Below the pieces are notes generated by a model that ran no database searches, had not been told where the DNA came from, and worked only from the letters and a program-made list of their open reading frames with translations. Shown piece after piece: positions 1 to 10,853 of a DNA stretch of 64,000 bases. Position numbers and translations under genes: made by a program. Origin of the DNA: Ichthyophis bannanicus (taxonomy: Eukaryota > Chordata > Amphibia > Gymnophiona > Ichthyophiidae). Position 1 is the stretch's first letter, and each line of letters begins with the position of its first letter. Location: positions 909,261,309-909,325,308 of the forward strand of contig CM066035.1 of NCBI GenBank assembly GCA_033557465.1, read 5' to 3'.

Positions 1-59
1 TTCTTCTATCTGTCTGACTGTCTCTGTTCTCTATTCTGTCCTATTATATAAATGGCATT

Positions 60-162
60 CCTTTCCTATTTCCTTGAATGATGTAGTATTGTAAACCGCT
101 CTAATGCCTCTGGCCTGAGCGGTATATCAAATTCTAAATAAACATAAACATAAACATAAACA
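60..162 (+). repeat. 3' tail of a SINE or LINE with ATAAAC repeats
   Basis: The segment reads as the 3' end of a retroposon: a body ending in a GTAAACCGCTCTAATG-like stretch and a GCGGTATATCAAATTC motif, followed by about four ATAAAC units. Very similar tail wording (GTAAACCRCRCTGATG, then GGTATATAAGAGA) ends the SINE at 59870-60334, so a SINE or its partner LINE is likely. The element body lies mostly outside the window, and the family cannot be settled from the tail alone. Confidence 0.5.
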
Positions 163-403
163 CTGAGGCTGCAACAGCACCATATACCATTACATTGTAC
201 TGGGTACTCCATCTCTGTGGTGGTCACAGCTACCCCCTGGGGGCAGGGTGGTTCTATTTTTTTGTGGGGGGGGGGTTGATGTTCCTCCCAGCTGGACACA
301 CCTACACATGACATTCCCTGGCAGTGTGTGGCTGATAGGTGGTTTGGTTACCAGGTGTTCTCCTTCACATCCTAGGTTGGGGTGCCTGTCCCCATGCACT
401 TAC

Positions 404-589
404 CTCACGTGGGTAGTCAGAACCTCTATTATACCTCCTGGTGAGGCGCTCCCAGGCCCTCCTTACTCTGGCTAGATTCTGCCTCCGGAATGAGCCAGGG
501 AAGAGGCGATCCTGGCAGAGGCAGAATAGCTCAGTTAGCAGGTAGAGATCTGCCATGGTGAAGGCAGGCTTCCTGGACATGGTAGCCAT
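404..589 (-). pseudogene. Possible Myb/SANT-like DNA-binding exon
   Basis: An open reverse-strand frame starts at an ATG at 589 (a second ATG at 580) and reads about 62 codons. It contains SRKPAFTMADL, then QDRLFPGSF, RRAWERLTRRYN and GSDYPRE. This spacing of aromatic and basic residues resembles the Myb/SANT-like (MADF-like) domains that Harbinger elements encode beside their transposase, and domesticated relatives of the NAIF1 type. The last codons are followed by a consensus 5' splice donor (GAG|GTAAGT, intron starting at 403), so this looks like a real exon rather than chance. Upstream, the frame runs on through a minisatellite, so the true start is uncertain. No partner exon was identified; a CAG acceptor near 170 is possible. 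The assignment rests on pattern only. Confidence 0.42.
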
Positions 590-609
590 CTCCTCCAGAA
601 TTGTTTGTG

Positions 610-727
610 CTGCGTAGGTGCGTGCATAGGTGCGTGCATAGGTACGTGCATGGGTACGTGCGTAGCTGCGTGCGTGGGTACGTGCGTAGCCGCGTGCGTG
701 GGTACGTGCGTAGCCGCGTGTGTGGGC
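610..727. repeat. 12-bp minisatellite (GTACGTGCGTGG type)
   Basis: About ten degenerate tandem units alternate GTACGTGCGTGG and GTAGCCGCGTGC variants. The unit length is a multiple of three, so every frame stays open through the array; reverse-strand reading gives tandem ARTH/ARGY-type peptides that are an artefact of the repeat. It sits just upstream of the Myb-like exon and may belong to its 5' leader. Confidence 0.8.
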
Positions 728-1155
728 ACTTGTAATTATAAGAGCTTGAGGGTGTTTTACAGTTTTGATTGATGCTACCAACTAAACGTGTGATAGGCTA
801 TGGCCTATAAGAGCCTGTATGTGAGACCTTGATTTTAAACCCCCTACCCTTTAGTATTGCTGCTAAGACTCAGAATTGCCTGTTAGAGATGTCTGCTTAT
901 TGTAGAGTCTGCATGATTCCATACAAAACAGTCTGCTTCAGACATTTCTCATTAAGATACTTTCAGATTCCTTTGCCTAGAGATGTCCTCGATGTGGAGA
1001 TGTATCTATCACTTTTAATGTGCCTTTTGATCAGCTGAGAGCTTGAGAGGGGGAAATAGAGAGAGAGGCCCAGAGAGAGACCCTGATTGGATAAAGGGGG
1101 GGGGGGGGCATTGGCACCAATGGAGAGCTTGTGTGTATTTGACTGTTAGCAACTG

Positions 1156-1254
1156 TATATAAGGAATTTGCTCCTGTTCAAGCTTGCTCAGTCACTTTTG
1201 GACTCGTTTCTGTCTGGGCCTTGTGCACATTCCATTTGCTTGGATTCTGTAAGT
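1156..1254 (+). promoter_or_regulatory. TATA box with downstream splice donor
   Basis: TATATAAGG at 1156-1164 is followed, about 85 bases on, by a strong donor (TCT|GTAAGT at 1249-1254). The spacing would suit a short non-coding first exon starting near 1187. The block lies between the Myb-like exon (other strand) and the start of family 1 similarity at about 1285. It could equally be a chance TATA or a solo LTR core; no LTR ends (TG...CA with duplication) were found. Confidence 0.25.
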
Positions 1255-3309
1255 GACTCCTGGTATTAATTGGTTGCATACACTCCGCTGCTACAAAAGG
1301 AATAGCCTCAGACAGCCCTACCACATATCACCACAGTAGGTACAGACCCCTAACCTCTGTCTGCAAAGCCAGTGCATTTGCCAGTGGCCTACATCTCTAT
1401 AGCTCCTGATACATGCCTGGCTGGCTACAGAGGGACTGCAGGTCACCACTCAAACCATCTGCTGTGGTTGCCTTTGTTGGATTGGACCAGCCACACCCAT
1501 GATGCACTGCACATGCAGATCAGCAGTCTACAGAGGGTCCCGTGTTGCGGGATGCACCCCGCCAGCACCTCAGCCTGGTTGTGTGTCCTGACCATGTTCA
1601 ACCCCACAGCACCTCAGCCTGGTGGGGGTTCTGACCGTGTGTGTTACTGCCACAGAGTGGCTACCGTCCATCACAGTGGACGGGTCCTGTGCTCACCCTG
1701 AGGGTGAGGTGGGATGCCCAACACCATTTCCGCTGCATCTGGCATTTCTGTGATGGGCTATGCTACAGGTCCCCATCAGTGCCTCTGTGTGATAGGTGGC
1801 CCCTGCAGATACCCTTAGCATTTGCCTGTGTCCATCTGTACATCATGTCTTGCCCGTGTGGACTGTGATGCACCCGGAATAGTTCATACACTGTGTGGGT
1901 GCCATGGTCACATGATTTCAGCTCCAAGGGGGGAGAGGGCAGGCAGGGTGGGTTTGGGCCCATAGGCAGTTTATTACCAACACCCAACCCACCCTCTGTG
2001 GCTCAGGGTTGGAAACATGGTTTCCAAATAACAGCTCGACATTTTACCCCCTACACTGGTGACAGTAGAGAGGACCATTCACCCCAGTCCTGCCAGGGAA
2101 TGGACACCCCACCAGGGCAGTCTATGCAGATCTGTACGCCTCGATACAGTGGGCAGTGACAGACAGTAGACCTGGTACTGCACAGCTGCCCCACACCACT
2201 GTCTGACATCCTCCAGCAGCAAGCAAAGTGAGTCACCAGCCGCTGCACCCTGCAAGGTGTTCCAGACACACACGTACTAACTGCAGACAGCCTGCTTGCT
2301 AGTCCATAGTACATGTTCCTGGAGATGATGTGCACACACCCACCAAGCAGATGGGGCAGTGATAGGGCTTCAGAGGACAGAGCCCATATATCTCATTTCA
2401 GAAAAACACTATGTAGCACTATGGGGGAACCCAGCCATGCCGTGGTCACTGCACAGTCAGGGTGAGCAAGACCACACAGCAGAACATGCCGTGGCCACCC
2501 TGTCCGTATAGGTGGTGGGCAGGCCCTACAATGTCCCAGCCATTGCCCTGGGCCCTGTGCAGGTGCATCCTGCCCAGGCCGCCCTCTCCGGCTATACCCA
2601 CAGTACCTTGCTCCTCATTATACACATTGGCAGGCCAATACTAGCAACAGTGCTAGCGGTGTGTGCTGCAGAGGAGCAAACGCAACACACTGGATAGACT
2701 GACGCACACCCCCACACCTATGCCAGTATAGTGCACCAATATAGGCTTTTGGCAGGCCAGGACACCGCACCAGTCCTGGGCACAGTGCAGGCATGGCTAT
2801 GGTATGCTGTACTGTTGGGGTCTCTTCCCAAGGTGGTGGACACTGTTAGGTTCCAGATGTGACACGCACTCCACAGACATCACAGAGGTTGGTATGGTAC
2901 AGCACACTGGGCCGCTTGTGCTAACATTAGGGATTGCTATGTGCCAGTTATCATAGCAACCTTTTGCTATCTGTGTACCGTATTCCCTGGTTTTGGGTGT
3001 CATTGCTAGGGTATGCAAGTGCTAGTATTGGGAGATGCACACAGGGCCCAACATCCTGCCTCTCCAGGACGCTGTGGCTAATGGGGCCTGTGGGTGCGGG
3101 TGTTTCTGCCCCTGTGGATCAATGCTCTTGGACAGGGGTTCCCAACTCCGGTCCTGGTGGGCTGCACCATATTCGGGTTTTCATGCTGTTCCTGATGAAT
3201 ATGCATGAGATATATCTGCATACCATGGGGGCGGCACATCGACATACAGCACAGGCATCTTTATTGCAGACAGCATGGAAACTGAATGTTGTTTGGACCT
3301 CCATGACTG

Positions 3310-4072
3310 CCTTTGGGAGACTCTGCTCTCGGTAATGCGCCTGTTTGTGGTGTCTGTGCTCTGTACGGTAAAATGTAGGTGTTTCAAGCATGTTTATTCT
3401 GTCAGCAATACAAGGTTCCATCTTTCTTACCACGGTTTATTACTGGTAAAAGGTATGGGGACAGAGTTGGCAGGGACCACAGCTCAGGATTGAACCTGTG
3501 ACCTTTAGCTCCTGAGCGCACTGGCTGTGCTTACTGCGCCACAGGGACAGATCATTCCCTGGAGGTACCGTGACTGTTTGTCATACTGAGCCTGTCTGTT
3601 GCAGTGCAAGGCACCCACCTAGACCCGGCTAGGCCATGGTCTGCTGCAGCCAGGTGCCACTGCCCCCTCCACCATCTGTACACCCTCCGCCACCATGCTA
3701 ACATGTCCTTCTATTGGAACAGCATGACACCTGCATGATTTGTAGCCCTCCCGGGCTGCATTTGGCAGACTCTGCTCTCGGTAATGCGCCTGTTTGTGGT
3801 GTCTCTGCTCTGTGCGGTAAAATGTAGGTGTTCCAAGCATGTTTATTCTATCAGCAATACAAGGTTCCATATTTCTTACCGCGGTTTCTTACTGGTAAAA
3901 AGTATGGGAACAGAGTTGGCAGGGACCACAGCTCAGGATTGAACCTGTGACATTCAGCTCCTGAGCACACTGGTTGTGCTTACTGTGCCACACTGATGCC
4001 ACAAGGACAGATCATTCCCTGGAGGTACCATGACTGTTTGTCCTACTGAGCCTGTCTGTTGCAGTACACGGC
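3310..4072 (+). repeat. 449-bp internal tandem duplication in copy 0
   Basis: The block starting GACTCTGCTCTCGGTAATG at 3319 recurs at 3768 with the same order of features after it: the GTTTATTCT/CAGCAATACAAGG motif, the reversed tRNA-like module and the CATTCCCTGGAGGTACC block. Other family 1 copies have this section once, so the duplication is private to copy 0. The two repeats differ by scattered substitutions and a few extra bases (CACTGATGC) in the second. Confidence 0.7.
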
Positions 4073-5039
4073 ACCCACCTACATGGGTCTGGGCTGTGGC
4101 CTGCTATGGTCAGATGTCACTGCCCCCTCCGCCACCGGTACCCCTCCGCCACCATGCTGCCATGCCCTTCTGCTGGTGGTGCTGGTGGTGGGCAGTCTCG
4201 GGCCATCCAGTGTGCATGTAGGCAGCTGCCTATGGTATGGGTGGTGGGGTAGGGGTGCCTGGATGGACGCCCACACTTCCCCCCAGCACCGCCTGCCACT
4301 GTTCTGTGCCCTTAGGGGTGGCTGCTGGGTACTGTCCCCTGTGACACTGCAGGGGACACACTCATGCCCCTGTTGGGCCCTCAACAGTTGCAGTCTGGCT
4401 CTACTGTTTATGCATTCCTATGGGCCAAACTGAGCATCACCCTAGTCCGCACTGTGGCCCAGCTGCACCACAGCATGTGCTGCCTGCAGCCCTCTGTATC
4501 CCCTTTTCCAGCATCAGCCCAGTTGCCCTTTCCGACATGCCCACCCTGCTGTTGCGGAACATGTGCACGCCATGGGGAACCTGTTCAGTAACAAGGGGAA
4601 GCCCTGATCTGCGCTATTTCACTGTGGCATCATTCACCTTCTATGGTGACAGAGCATGCACCCTTCCACAGTTAATATCTTTTTCTGAGGCTTTCTCAGT
4701 GGTATTTTTGGCTGTTTCCCATTGATATCACTATTGGCTAGCTTGGTTATGTTATTTTCCTCGTTTCTTATGGTCATTTTCACTGCTTATTTGCCCTTTT
4801 GTTCCGTGCACATGTATCACACTTATCACGTTTTGTGGGTTTCCCTGCCTATGCTGTACATTGCTGACGCTGAAATGGTTTCCCTCCCATGCAAATGTGC
4901 ATCTACCGGCAGGTTTTCAATTGCGGTAGGATTCAGCCCTTGAGTTCAGCACGTTGGTGTGCCTGGAGCCTCTCCCCGCCCACACTCCGCCCATTGACCC
5001 CTTCTCTCCGCCCTCTCTCCACCTTCTGCGGTGTTTTAC

Positions 5040-5118
5040 CGTGCCGCGGAACTTTACGATCGTTAACGTTACATTACGCGCGTTATGTACCGTTACCGCA
5101 GTTTAGTAAACATCCCCC
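5040..5118 (+). repeat. Right terminus of copy 0 with palindromic subterminal repeats
   Basis: CG-rich self-complementary motifs (ACGATCGTTAACGTTA, GCGCGTTA) run up to the terminal repeat GTTTAGTAAACATCCCCC. The same design is seen at the right ends of the truncated copy at 15828 and copies A, B and D. In DNA transposons such subterminal palindromes are commonly transposase-binding sites; that role here is inferred. Confidence 0.65.
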
Positions 5119-5121
5119 TTA

Positions 5122-6100
5122 AAGTGTCTAGCCATTGCCACTTTAATTTTAACCCCGATATTCAATGCTGAGGCCATATTTAGCTGTTCACATTCAATAT
5201 TCGAGATGGCCAGATTGTCTATTTGCAATTTGGTCAGCAGCGATACTCGGCTTTTGGCCGGATTGCATAACCAGCTAAAGCAACCACAGCCAATCAGCAG
5301 TACGCATTTTAGCCAGTTTGCCAGTGGCTGAATATCGCTGCTGACTGGCTAACCCAGGGGTGGGCACCTCTGGTCCTGGAGGGCCGCAGACCAGTCAGGT
5401 TTTCGGGATATCCCTAATGAACATGCATGAGATATATATGCATTAGAGATATCCTGCCAACCTGACTGGTTTGTGGCCCTCCAGGGCTGGATTTGGAGAC
5501 CCCTGCCTTACACCTCTGTCATTTAAGATTGTGAGTGGGCAAGGTACAGATGTCCTAGACATCGAAAGGGTATATAGAATGTGTCACATTCCTCCTCGAT
5601 TCTCACCACCACCAAAAAGTTGTCTAATAGACAATTTTTTGGTGGTGGTGAGAAGTGAGGAGGACTGTGACAAATTCTATCTAACCTTTTTGATGTCTTG
5701 GACATCTGCACCTTGTCCACTCACAATCTTAAATGACAGAGGTGTAAGGCAGGGGTCTCCAGATCCAGCCCTGGAGGGCCACAAACCAGTCAGGTTGGCA
5801 GGATATCTCTAATGCATATATATCTCATGCATATTCATTAGAGATATCCCGAAAACCTGACTGGTCTGCGGCCCTCCAGGACCAGGTTTGCCCACCCCTG
5901 GGCTAACCCCTTGTGCCGTCCCTTCTCCACCCCTGGAAGACCCCAAAATTAAGCAGGTAACATTGGGGGGTGAGGAGATTCAGTGGGGATATGAGGGGAT
6001 ATTCAGTGGCATAAAACGGCTATGTGCTGCTGAATTACCACCGGGATTAACACAGTAGGCAAGTTTGCTAACTGCACTAATCCTTTTGATTATTCCTCCT
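5122..6100 (+). mobile_element. MITE2 copy, split by a hAT palindrome
   Basis: The parts at 5122-5354 and 5909-about 6100 belong to a non-coding repeat recognised by CCCCGATATTCAATGC, repeated CAGCGATA/GGCTGAATATCGCTGCTGA motifs and a right part with GCTGAATTACC, TTAACACAGT and a final TTTTGATTATTCC. Relatives lie at 11811, 23772, 24373, 35752, 46150 and 55975. No protein is encoded. The left part is cut at the TTA where copy 0 ends, suggesting copy 0 jumped into it. The middle is interrupted by the 546-bp hAT element with a clean 8-bp duplication. Confidence 0.6.
5355..5900. mobile_element. 546-bp palindromic hAT-type MITE
   Basis: Nearly the whole element is one inverted repeat: the ends read CAGGGGTGGGCA and TGCCCACCCCTG, and the arms mirror each other up to a hairpin centred near 5628 (CACCACCACCAAAAAG pairing with TTTTTTGGTGGTGGTG). 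It is flanked by perfect 8-bp duplications GGCTAACC at 5347-5354 and 5901-5908. CAGGGGT ends with 8-bp duplications are diagnostic of the hAT superfamily. It encodes no transposase. The arms contain a second internal CAGGGGTCTCC end, so the element may have formed by insertion or inversion of one hAT MITE within another. It inserted into MITE2. Confidence 0.9.
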
Positions 6101-6679
6101 CTAAGTCTCCTTCAGTATTCTCCTTTGTTTCCTTATGGAATTACCTTCCACGTGGATTCTTCTCCTCAGTCACTCCTCTTTATTCTGTTTGGATGATTGC
6201 TTGGTGGACTTTTTCCATGTAATGATACCCCACACACTCCCATTTGAATTTCTGGAACCCTGTCTGACTGGCTTACTCCAGATGTACAGGGCCAACCTCA
6301 GAATCGGCCCAGGGCCGGCTCGTCCCTTGAGCGAGAATGTTGTTCCACAGGGCCCCGTGCTTCAGGGGGCCCCGTGTGAACTCCATTCCTGCAGAATGGA
6401 CAGCTGCAGAGGCAGCCGGGGAAGCCCGTACGAGGCCCTGGCTCCCTCTGCACAGCCACCAGCATGAAGAGCCTTTTCCTTCACGCTGGCGGCTGTTTCA
6501 GTGAAGCTGCGAATGCCGGGAAAGGTTAAAGTAAATGCCCCTTAGATGGCCGTGGGGCTTTTCAGAGGGGGGGGCCTAGGACTGGATAGGCTGTGATCCG
6601 GGGGGAACTTCGACTGGAAATGGGCTGTGATAGGGGGGAGAATGATGGGGAGGGGAACGGATTGCAAACGGGCAGGGGT

Positions 6680-6753
6680 GGCCCAATGGGGCCTCATTTG
6701 CATAAATATTTGCATAATGTTACCATACACTAACTTTTAGTAAACATGCCTCT
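6680..6753 (+). repeat. Family 1-like right end (variant)
   Basis: GCCTCATTTGCATAAATATT leads into ACTTTTAGTAAACATGCCTC, followed by TTA. It mirrors the end at 8703 (GAGGCATGTTTACTAAAA, then TATTTATGCAAATGAGGC), so the two are the same terminus of a subfamily in opposite directions. No matching other end is visible. Confidence 0.45.
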
Positions 6754-6784
6754 TAATGGGTGTATGGATAAAGAAAGACTATGG

Positions 6785-6880
6785 GGCATGTTTACTAAAC
6801 CGTCTTAATGTGCGCGCGGAGACGTTATCGCGCAATAATGACGCTTTATCGGGTGCACAGGTACCTTAGCCTTTCCCATC
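6785..6880 (+). repeat. Family 1-like left end fragment
   Basis: GGGGCATGTTTACTAAACC is followed by CTTAATGTGCGCGCGG, ACGTTATCGCGC and CTTTATCGGGTGCAC, the same style as the TTATCGCGCGATAA subterminal repeats near 39240, 50990 and 60850. No partner terminus was found, so this is an orphan end or a truncated copy. Confidence 0.45.
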
Positions 6881-7144
6881 AGCCCCGGCGGGCTTAACAG
6901 AGACGCGAGAGAGAAACTCTCCCTTCGCGGATCTGAAAGCCAACGCTGAGAGAGCTGATGCTGCAGGGAGGGCTCTGCGTGCAGGGGGGGCCCCACAGGA
7001 CATTTGATTCTGCCGCTACCATGGCGGCAGCGGTAGCAGTAGCCAGTTTGTTTTTTAATCTACCTGGGCTGATACAGAATGCTGTTTGCGCGGGGCCCTG
7101 TGCAAACAACATTATTGCTCAATGGATAGGCTGGCCCTGCAAAT

Positions 7145-7850
7145 GGCCTTTGATGGTGGGGGGGGGAACAGATTGCAAATTGGCTGTGATGGTGGGGGGG
7201 GGGAAACAGACTGGAAATGGGCTGTGATGGGGGAGTGATTGGACTGCAAATGGGCTGTGATGGTGGGGGAGGCTAGGACTGGAAATGGGCTGTGATGGGG
7301 GGGCTAGGACTGGAAATGGGCTGTGATTTGAGGGCTAAAATTGGAAATGGGATGATGAAGAGCTGGATTAGGACTGGACATGGGCTGATGGGGCTGGAAT
7401 AGGTCTGGAAGTGGGCTGTTGGGAGCTGGAAATGGGCTGACGAGGGGGCTAGGATTGGAAATTGGCTGATGGGAGAGCTTGGAATGGAAATGGGCTGAAG
7501 GGGGACTGGAATGGAACTGGAAAAGAGCATATGAGGGGCTAAGACTGGAAATAGGCTGATGAGGAGCTGGAATAGGACTAGAAATGGGCTAATAGGGGGA
7601 ATTTGGACTGCAAATGGGTGATGGACTGAAATAGAACTGGAAATGGGCTGATGGGGGCTAGGAAAGGACTGGAAGCGGGTTGATAGAAGTTGGAATAGGG
7701 ATGGAAATGGGCTGATGGGGGAGCTTGGAGTGAAAATGGGCTGATGTTGAGGCTTGGGAGAATGGGACTAGAAGTGGGCAGATGCTAGGTGGATCTAGAA
7801 CTATAAGGGAGCTGATTTTGGGGGGGGGGGACTAGAAAGGGATGGGGATG
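7145..7850. repeat. Minisatellite, GGACTGGAAATGGGCTGATGG units
   Basis: About twenty degenerate units of roughly 28-37 bases are built around CTGGAAATGGGCTGATG, with G-runs of varying length between them. Related units also occur at 6565-6680. Reverse-strand readings through the array give repetitive low-complexity peptides and should not be taken as genes. Confidence 0.85.
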
Positions 7851-8700
7851 GAGAATGAGAATGGAGAGGGGAAAAGATATTTTGTGTGAGAGGGAAGAAG
7901 TCTACAATTGGCCAGGTATTGGGCAGAGTAAGTGGGGATTGAGAATTGAAGGGTGAAATTTGAGTGGATGATAAAGGAATAAGGAAAGAAATGGGGGAAA
8001 GAGCAAAAGGGGAAAGATCAGTATGTTAAAGCAGATATAGAGAAAGAAAATGGAAAAATCTAAACGAGAAGAAAGGACAAATGGATAGCTCACAGAAGAC
8101 ACAAAGAAACCACAAGAAAGTGACTGGAGTAATTGCAACTGAAAAGAAAATGCACAAGCAACAAAAGGTAGAAAAATACTTTTTTTTTAAATTTATTAAC
8201 TGGAATATATCAGCTCTGGGAAATGTGCATCGTTAACGTCTTTTGTGTTTTCTTTAGTACAAGAGGAAATTAATTTATAGTTTTATTTCTCCAGTGTTGT
8301 ACATCCCAAGTTTGGCTTTTGGGGTTCCCAGTTTAATTATTGTCTTTCTATTTCTAAATTGTGATCCCTTGTTCTTTGGTGATGGTCTATGTTCTGCATT
8401 TTAACCAAGCTGAGGTATTCTGTTCATGTAGTTTCTATTTGACAGTGCCACTTGTTCTCTTTCCCCACTAGGAGATGCATTGGTATTCTCTGAGATGTAT
8501 TGGTTTAATATTTGCAGCGTTGCCTTTTGATAGGTAGGGTTTGGTGCTTTGTGAGTCTTGGTAGTGTTGTTATGATACAGCGGGTTTACTATGAGTTCTA
8601 AATGGTCAGTGTTTATAGTACTTCCTAATGAGCCTGGCGGTTGGCACTGGAATATAGTAACGTAGAAATCAGTTAGTCTTTCTTTATCCAGATACTCATT
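7851..8700. other. Purine-rich, then AT-rich stretch without a gene
   Basis: From 7851 to about 8170 the top strand is strongly purine-rich (GGAAAGA, GAGAATGG runs) and appears to grow out of the minisatellite. The rest is AT-rich and unremarkable. A reverse frame at 8401-8709 is open for 102 codons, but I recognise no domain in it. Confidence 0.5.
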
Positions 8701-8702
8701 AA

Positions 8703-8860
8703 GAGGCATGTTTACTAAAAATGCATGTTAGCATTCTGCAAGTATTTATGCAAATGAGGCTCCTTATGCAAATGAGGCCCCGAAATTAATCTCCACACAC
8801 GGCCCCGCACCCCCCTTGGGCCGCCCTTGGCCCTGTACATCCGGGGTTGCTGTACCGCCC
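8703..8860 (+). repeat. Family 1-like left end (variant)
   Basis: GAGGCATGTTTACTAAAA is preceded by TTAA and followed by two TATGCAAATGAGGC motifs and a CCCC-rich block ending GGCCCTGTACATCC. It pairs in inverted orientation with 6680-6753 and with GATGTACAGGGCC at 6281, so 6281-8848 may be one rearranged inverted structure. No second terminus lies to its right. Confidence 0.4.
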
Positions 8861-10853
8861 ACCGCCCGCCCTCTCCCCTCCAAATGGCATGAGAGAGTAG
8901 AACAGCTCTTCAGTTTGCTAACATTTTGGCCAACATATTTCAGGCAGAGTGAGAAGTTGTAAGACTAGGCCCTTTTGTATAACTTTCCAGAATTTTCCAC
9001 ATTTTGTATTATCCAAACTTCCATGAACTCGTCCACTGTTCAAGATTATCCAAAGGCTTTGTTACTGATTCCTGACTTATTTAAAGAAAGTGATGGGTCT
9101 TTAGTGCTTTTCAGCAGAACTGTAGTAGTAGTGGTCAATATGTCCATTTGTCTGTGTGACAAGCTCAAATGTAGGGGTAGAAGGGCCATCATGTTCTTAC
9201 AAGTTACACTGTTGAAAATGACTGGAATCTAAGGAGACAGAAATCATTCTCAATAGGGAGACATTGGAACATGCTAGAAAATTCTGGCACATATATGATT
9301 TTTACTTTATTCTATTTTTTTCTGATAAATTATCTCCAGTTTCGAAGAATTTCAACAAAGCTTTAGGTACAGTGAGCACTCAGAAATTAATCAATTTTCA
9401 GTGACCATCTAAGGCAGTTGATATTTGCAAAAAAAAAAAAAAACCTCCAACAAGGCACAACAGTAATGATGACAAAAAGTACATCAACGCAAAATAAATC
9501 CAGTAAGACTTGATGTCTTCCAGAATCATATGAGGCTGAGTGCTGTGGAATTATATATCATTGCAATTTAAGAGCTGTCAGTTCAGCTGGGGAATATAAA
9601 ATTTTAAACACCCTGACAAATTCCCATCGAGGACAGATATCACTCCTCTCTTGCCTTAATAAAGTTTTGAAAAATTAGAGTCCCAGTGAAGTTTGTATAC
9701 TTAGGAAAAAGCCCGAATGCAAAATTTCCTATAGAAAATAAAATGACTTCAATAATGATTTGACATTATAACTTCCCCAGAAGTGGCTGGCAAGTGGTGA
9801 AGTAGATCATCAGAATTCATTTCAGCTGTATCATTAAGTAAACATTGGCCTCTGTACTGTATCAGCTAAAATAAACTTGAGCATTGTTTTAAGTGGGAGA
9901 AGTATGTCCAGCTCTCACTACTCCCTCTGAAACTGCTACTGAACTGAAGGTAGAGATCGGAACTGAAATGTCAAGGTCGAGATTTACTCAGTTCTGATGG
10001 TATTTTAGAAACAGGTCTGCTAAATGGAGGGATTTCTTTTTAGTTGGTACAATGTTTTTTATTACACTTTTCAGTAGAGTACATGAGCTGTTTCTAAACT
10101 ACATAGAAGGAAGCACATGAGTGTATGTGAGAAAACTCAACAGAGGACAATCGACCACATACATGTGTAAATGTCAGTACTTACATGTGCATGGGAGTCA
10201 TTTCGTAAACTCAGAGCTGTAGATGCCGCAAGCTAACTACAGAGGATGCTGTCCTTGCCTCATTTGAATTTGGAGAAGGAATAAACTAGGAGTATTAAGG
10301 GGGATAACCATCTTAATCCCCCCGTAAAAGGCTGGCCAAAATGCACACATTTTAAAAACGTGCTTCACAGGGAGTAGGTGTAAATCCCAATGTGGAGAAT
10401 TTTGGTCTTAACACGTGCAATTCTTATATCAAATGGGGAATACACGGGTAGATGTTTGTTCCGCCCAGGCCCAGGCCACCCCTGACATGCCCCCTTGCAA
10501 TGTCCACATATTAAGGGCATCCGCATGTTAATTGGACCCTTTCTAAAATGGCCCTTTACTCACGCATGTGATTTACATGTCTATATGCCTGATTATACAC
10601 ATAGAAATTGTGAATACGGCTTCTAAAACAGCCCCTGTAGAAACAGTGAAGACAGCAACAGTCATGTAGTCTCTGTGCAGTTCTGATGCCATCCCACAGA
10701 AGCTACCCAGTCTTAAGGTTACCAGTTGTCCCAGCTAGTTGGGGATTGTCCTCGATTTTAGAGCATTGGGGACAGAGGGGGTAGAAAAGAAATGTTATTT
10801 TCAATTTAGTAATTTGACTGTGTCAGTTTTCAGAATGTACATACATTATCTTT
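8861..10853. other. No gene seen; apparently unique sequence
   Basis: This is balanced to AT-rich sequence with short open frames only, none with a recognisable domain or codon bias. A poly-A run of 15 lies at 9429-9443. It is likely intergenic or intronic. Confidence 0.5.

Larger units (their letters stand above)
1285..5118 (+). mobile_element. Family 1 TIR element, copy 0 (left end unresolved)
   Basis: From about 1285 the sequence follows copies C and E: the CCTCAGACAGCCCTACC block, the second tRNA-like remnant (about 1336-1400), the CACCCTGAGGGTGAGG block near 1697, the hAT fossil (about 3130-3330) and two copies of the third tRNA-like module (about 3480-3545 and 3930-3995, reversed). The right end is the standard ACCGCAGTTTAGTAAACA terminus ending at 5118, followed by TTA. 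No matching left terminus is visible; upstream is unrelated to the other copies and holds the Myb-like exon. No long conserved protein is encoded. It is inserted in, or abuts, the MITE2 sequence starting at 5122. Confidence 0.7.
6287..7139. mobile_element. Possible hAT-type element with CAGGGCC ends
   Basis: The left end CAGGGCCAACCTC is matched in reverse by AGGCTGGCCCTG ending at 7139, agreeing at most of the terminal 13 bases. Flanking octamers CAGATGTA and CAAATGGC match at five of eight positions, compatible with an old 8-bp duplication. An alternative partner is the reversed CAGGGCCAA at about 8830, whose flank is inverted rather than duplicated. Inside are GC-rich stretches and family 1-like ends at 6753 and 6785. 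Identity and boundaries are uncertain. Confidence 0.35.

Noticed and set aside
528..556. TAGCTCAGTTAGCAGG, like a tRNA A-box
   Set aside because: No B-box follows at the right distance, and the opposite strand encodes the Myb-like exon.
610..727. CRISPR-like array
   Set aside because: Units are contiguous and degenerate without unique spacers; it is a minisatellite in a eukaryotic context.
365..781. Full 138-codon reverse frame as one protein
   Set aside because: The N-terminal part is the translated 12-bp minisatellite and the C-terminal part reads past a splice donor into probable intron; only 404-589 looks exonic.
1015..1285. Possible LTR (TATA box, short leader)
   Set aside because: No TG...CA ends, primer-binding site, or second LTR; kept only as a weak promoter.
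7145..7850. Reverse peptide frames through the minisatellite
   Set aside because: Repeat-encoded low complexity, not genes.
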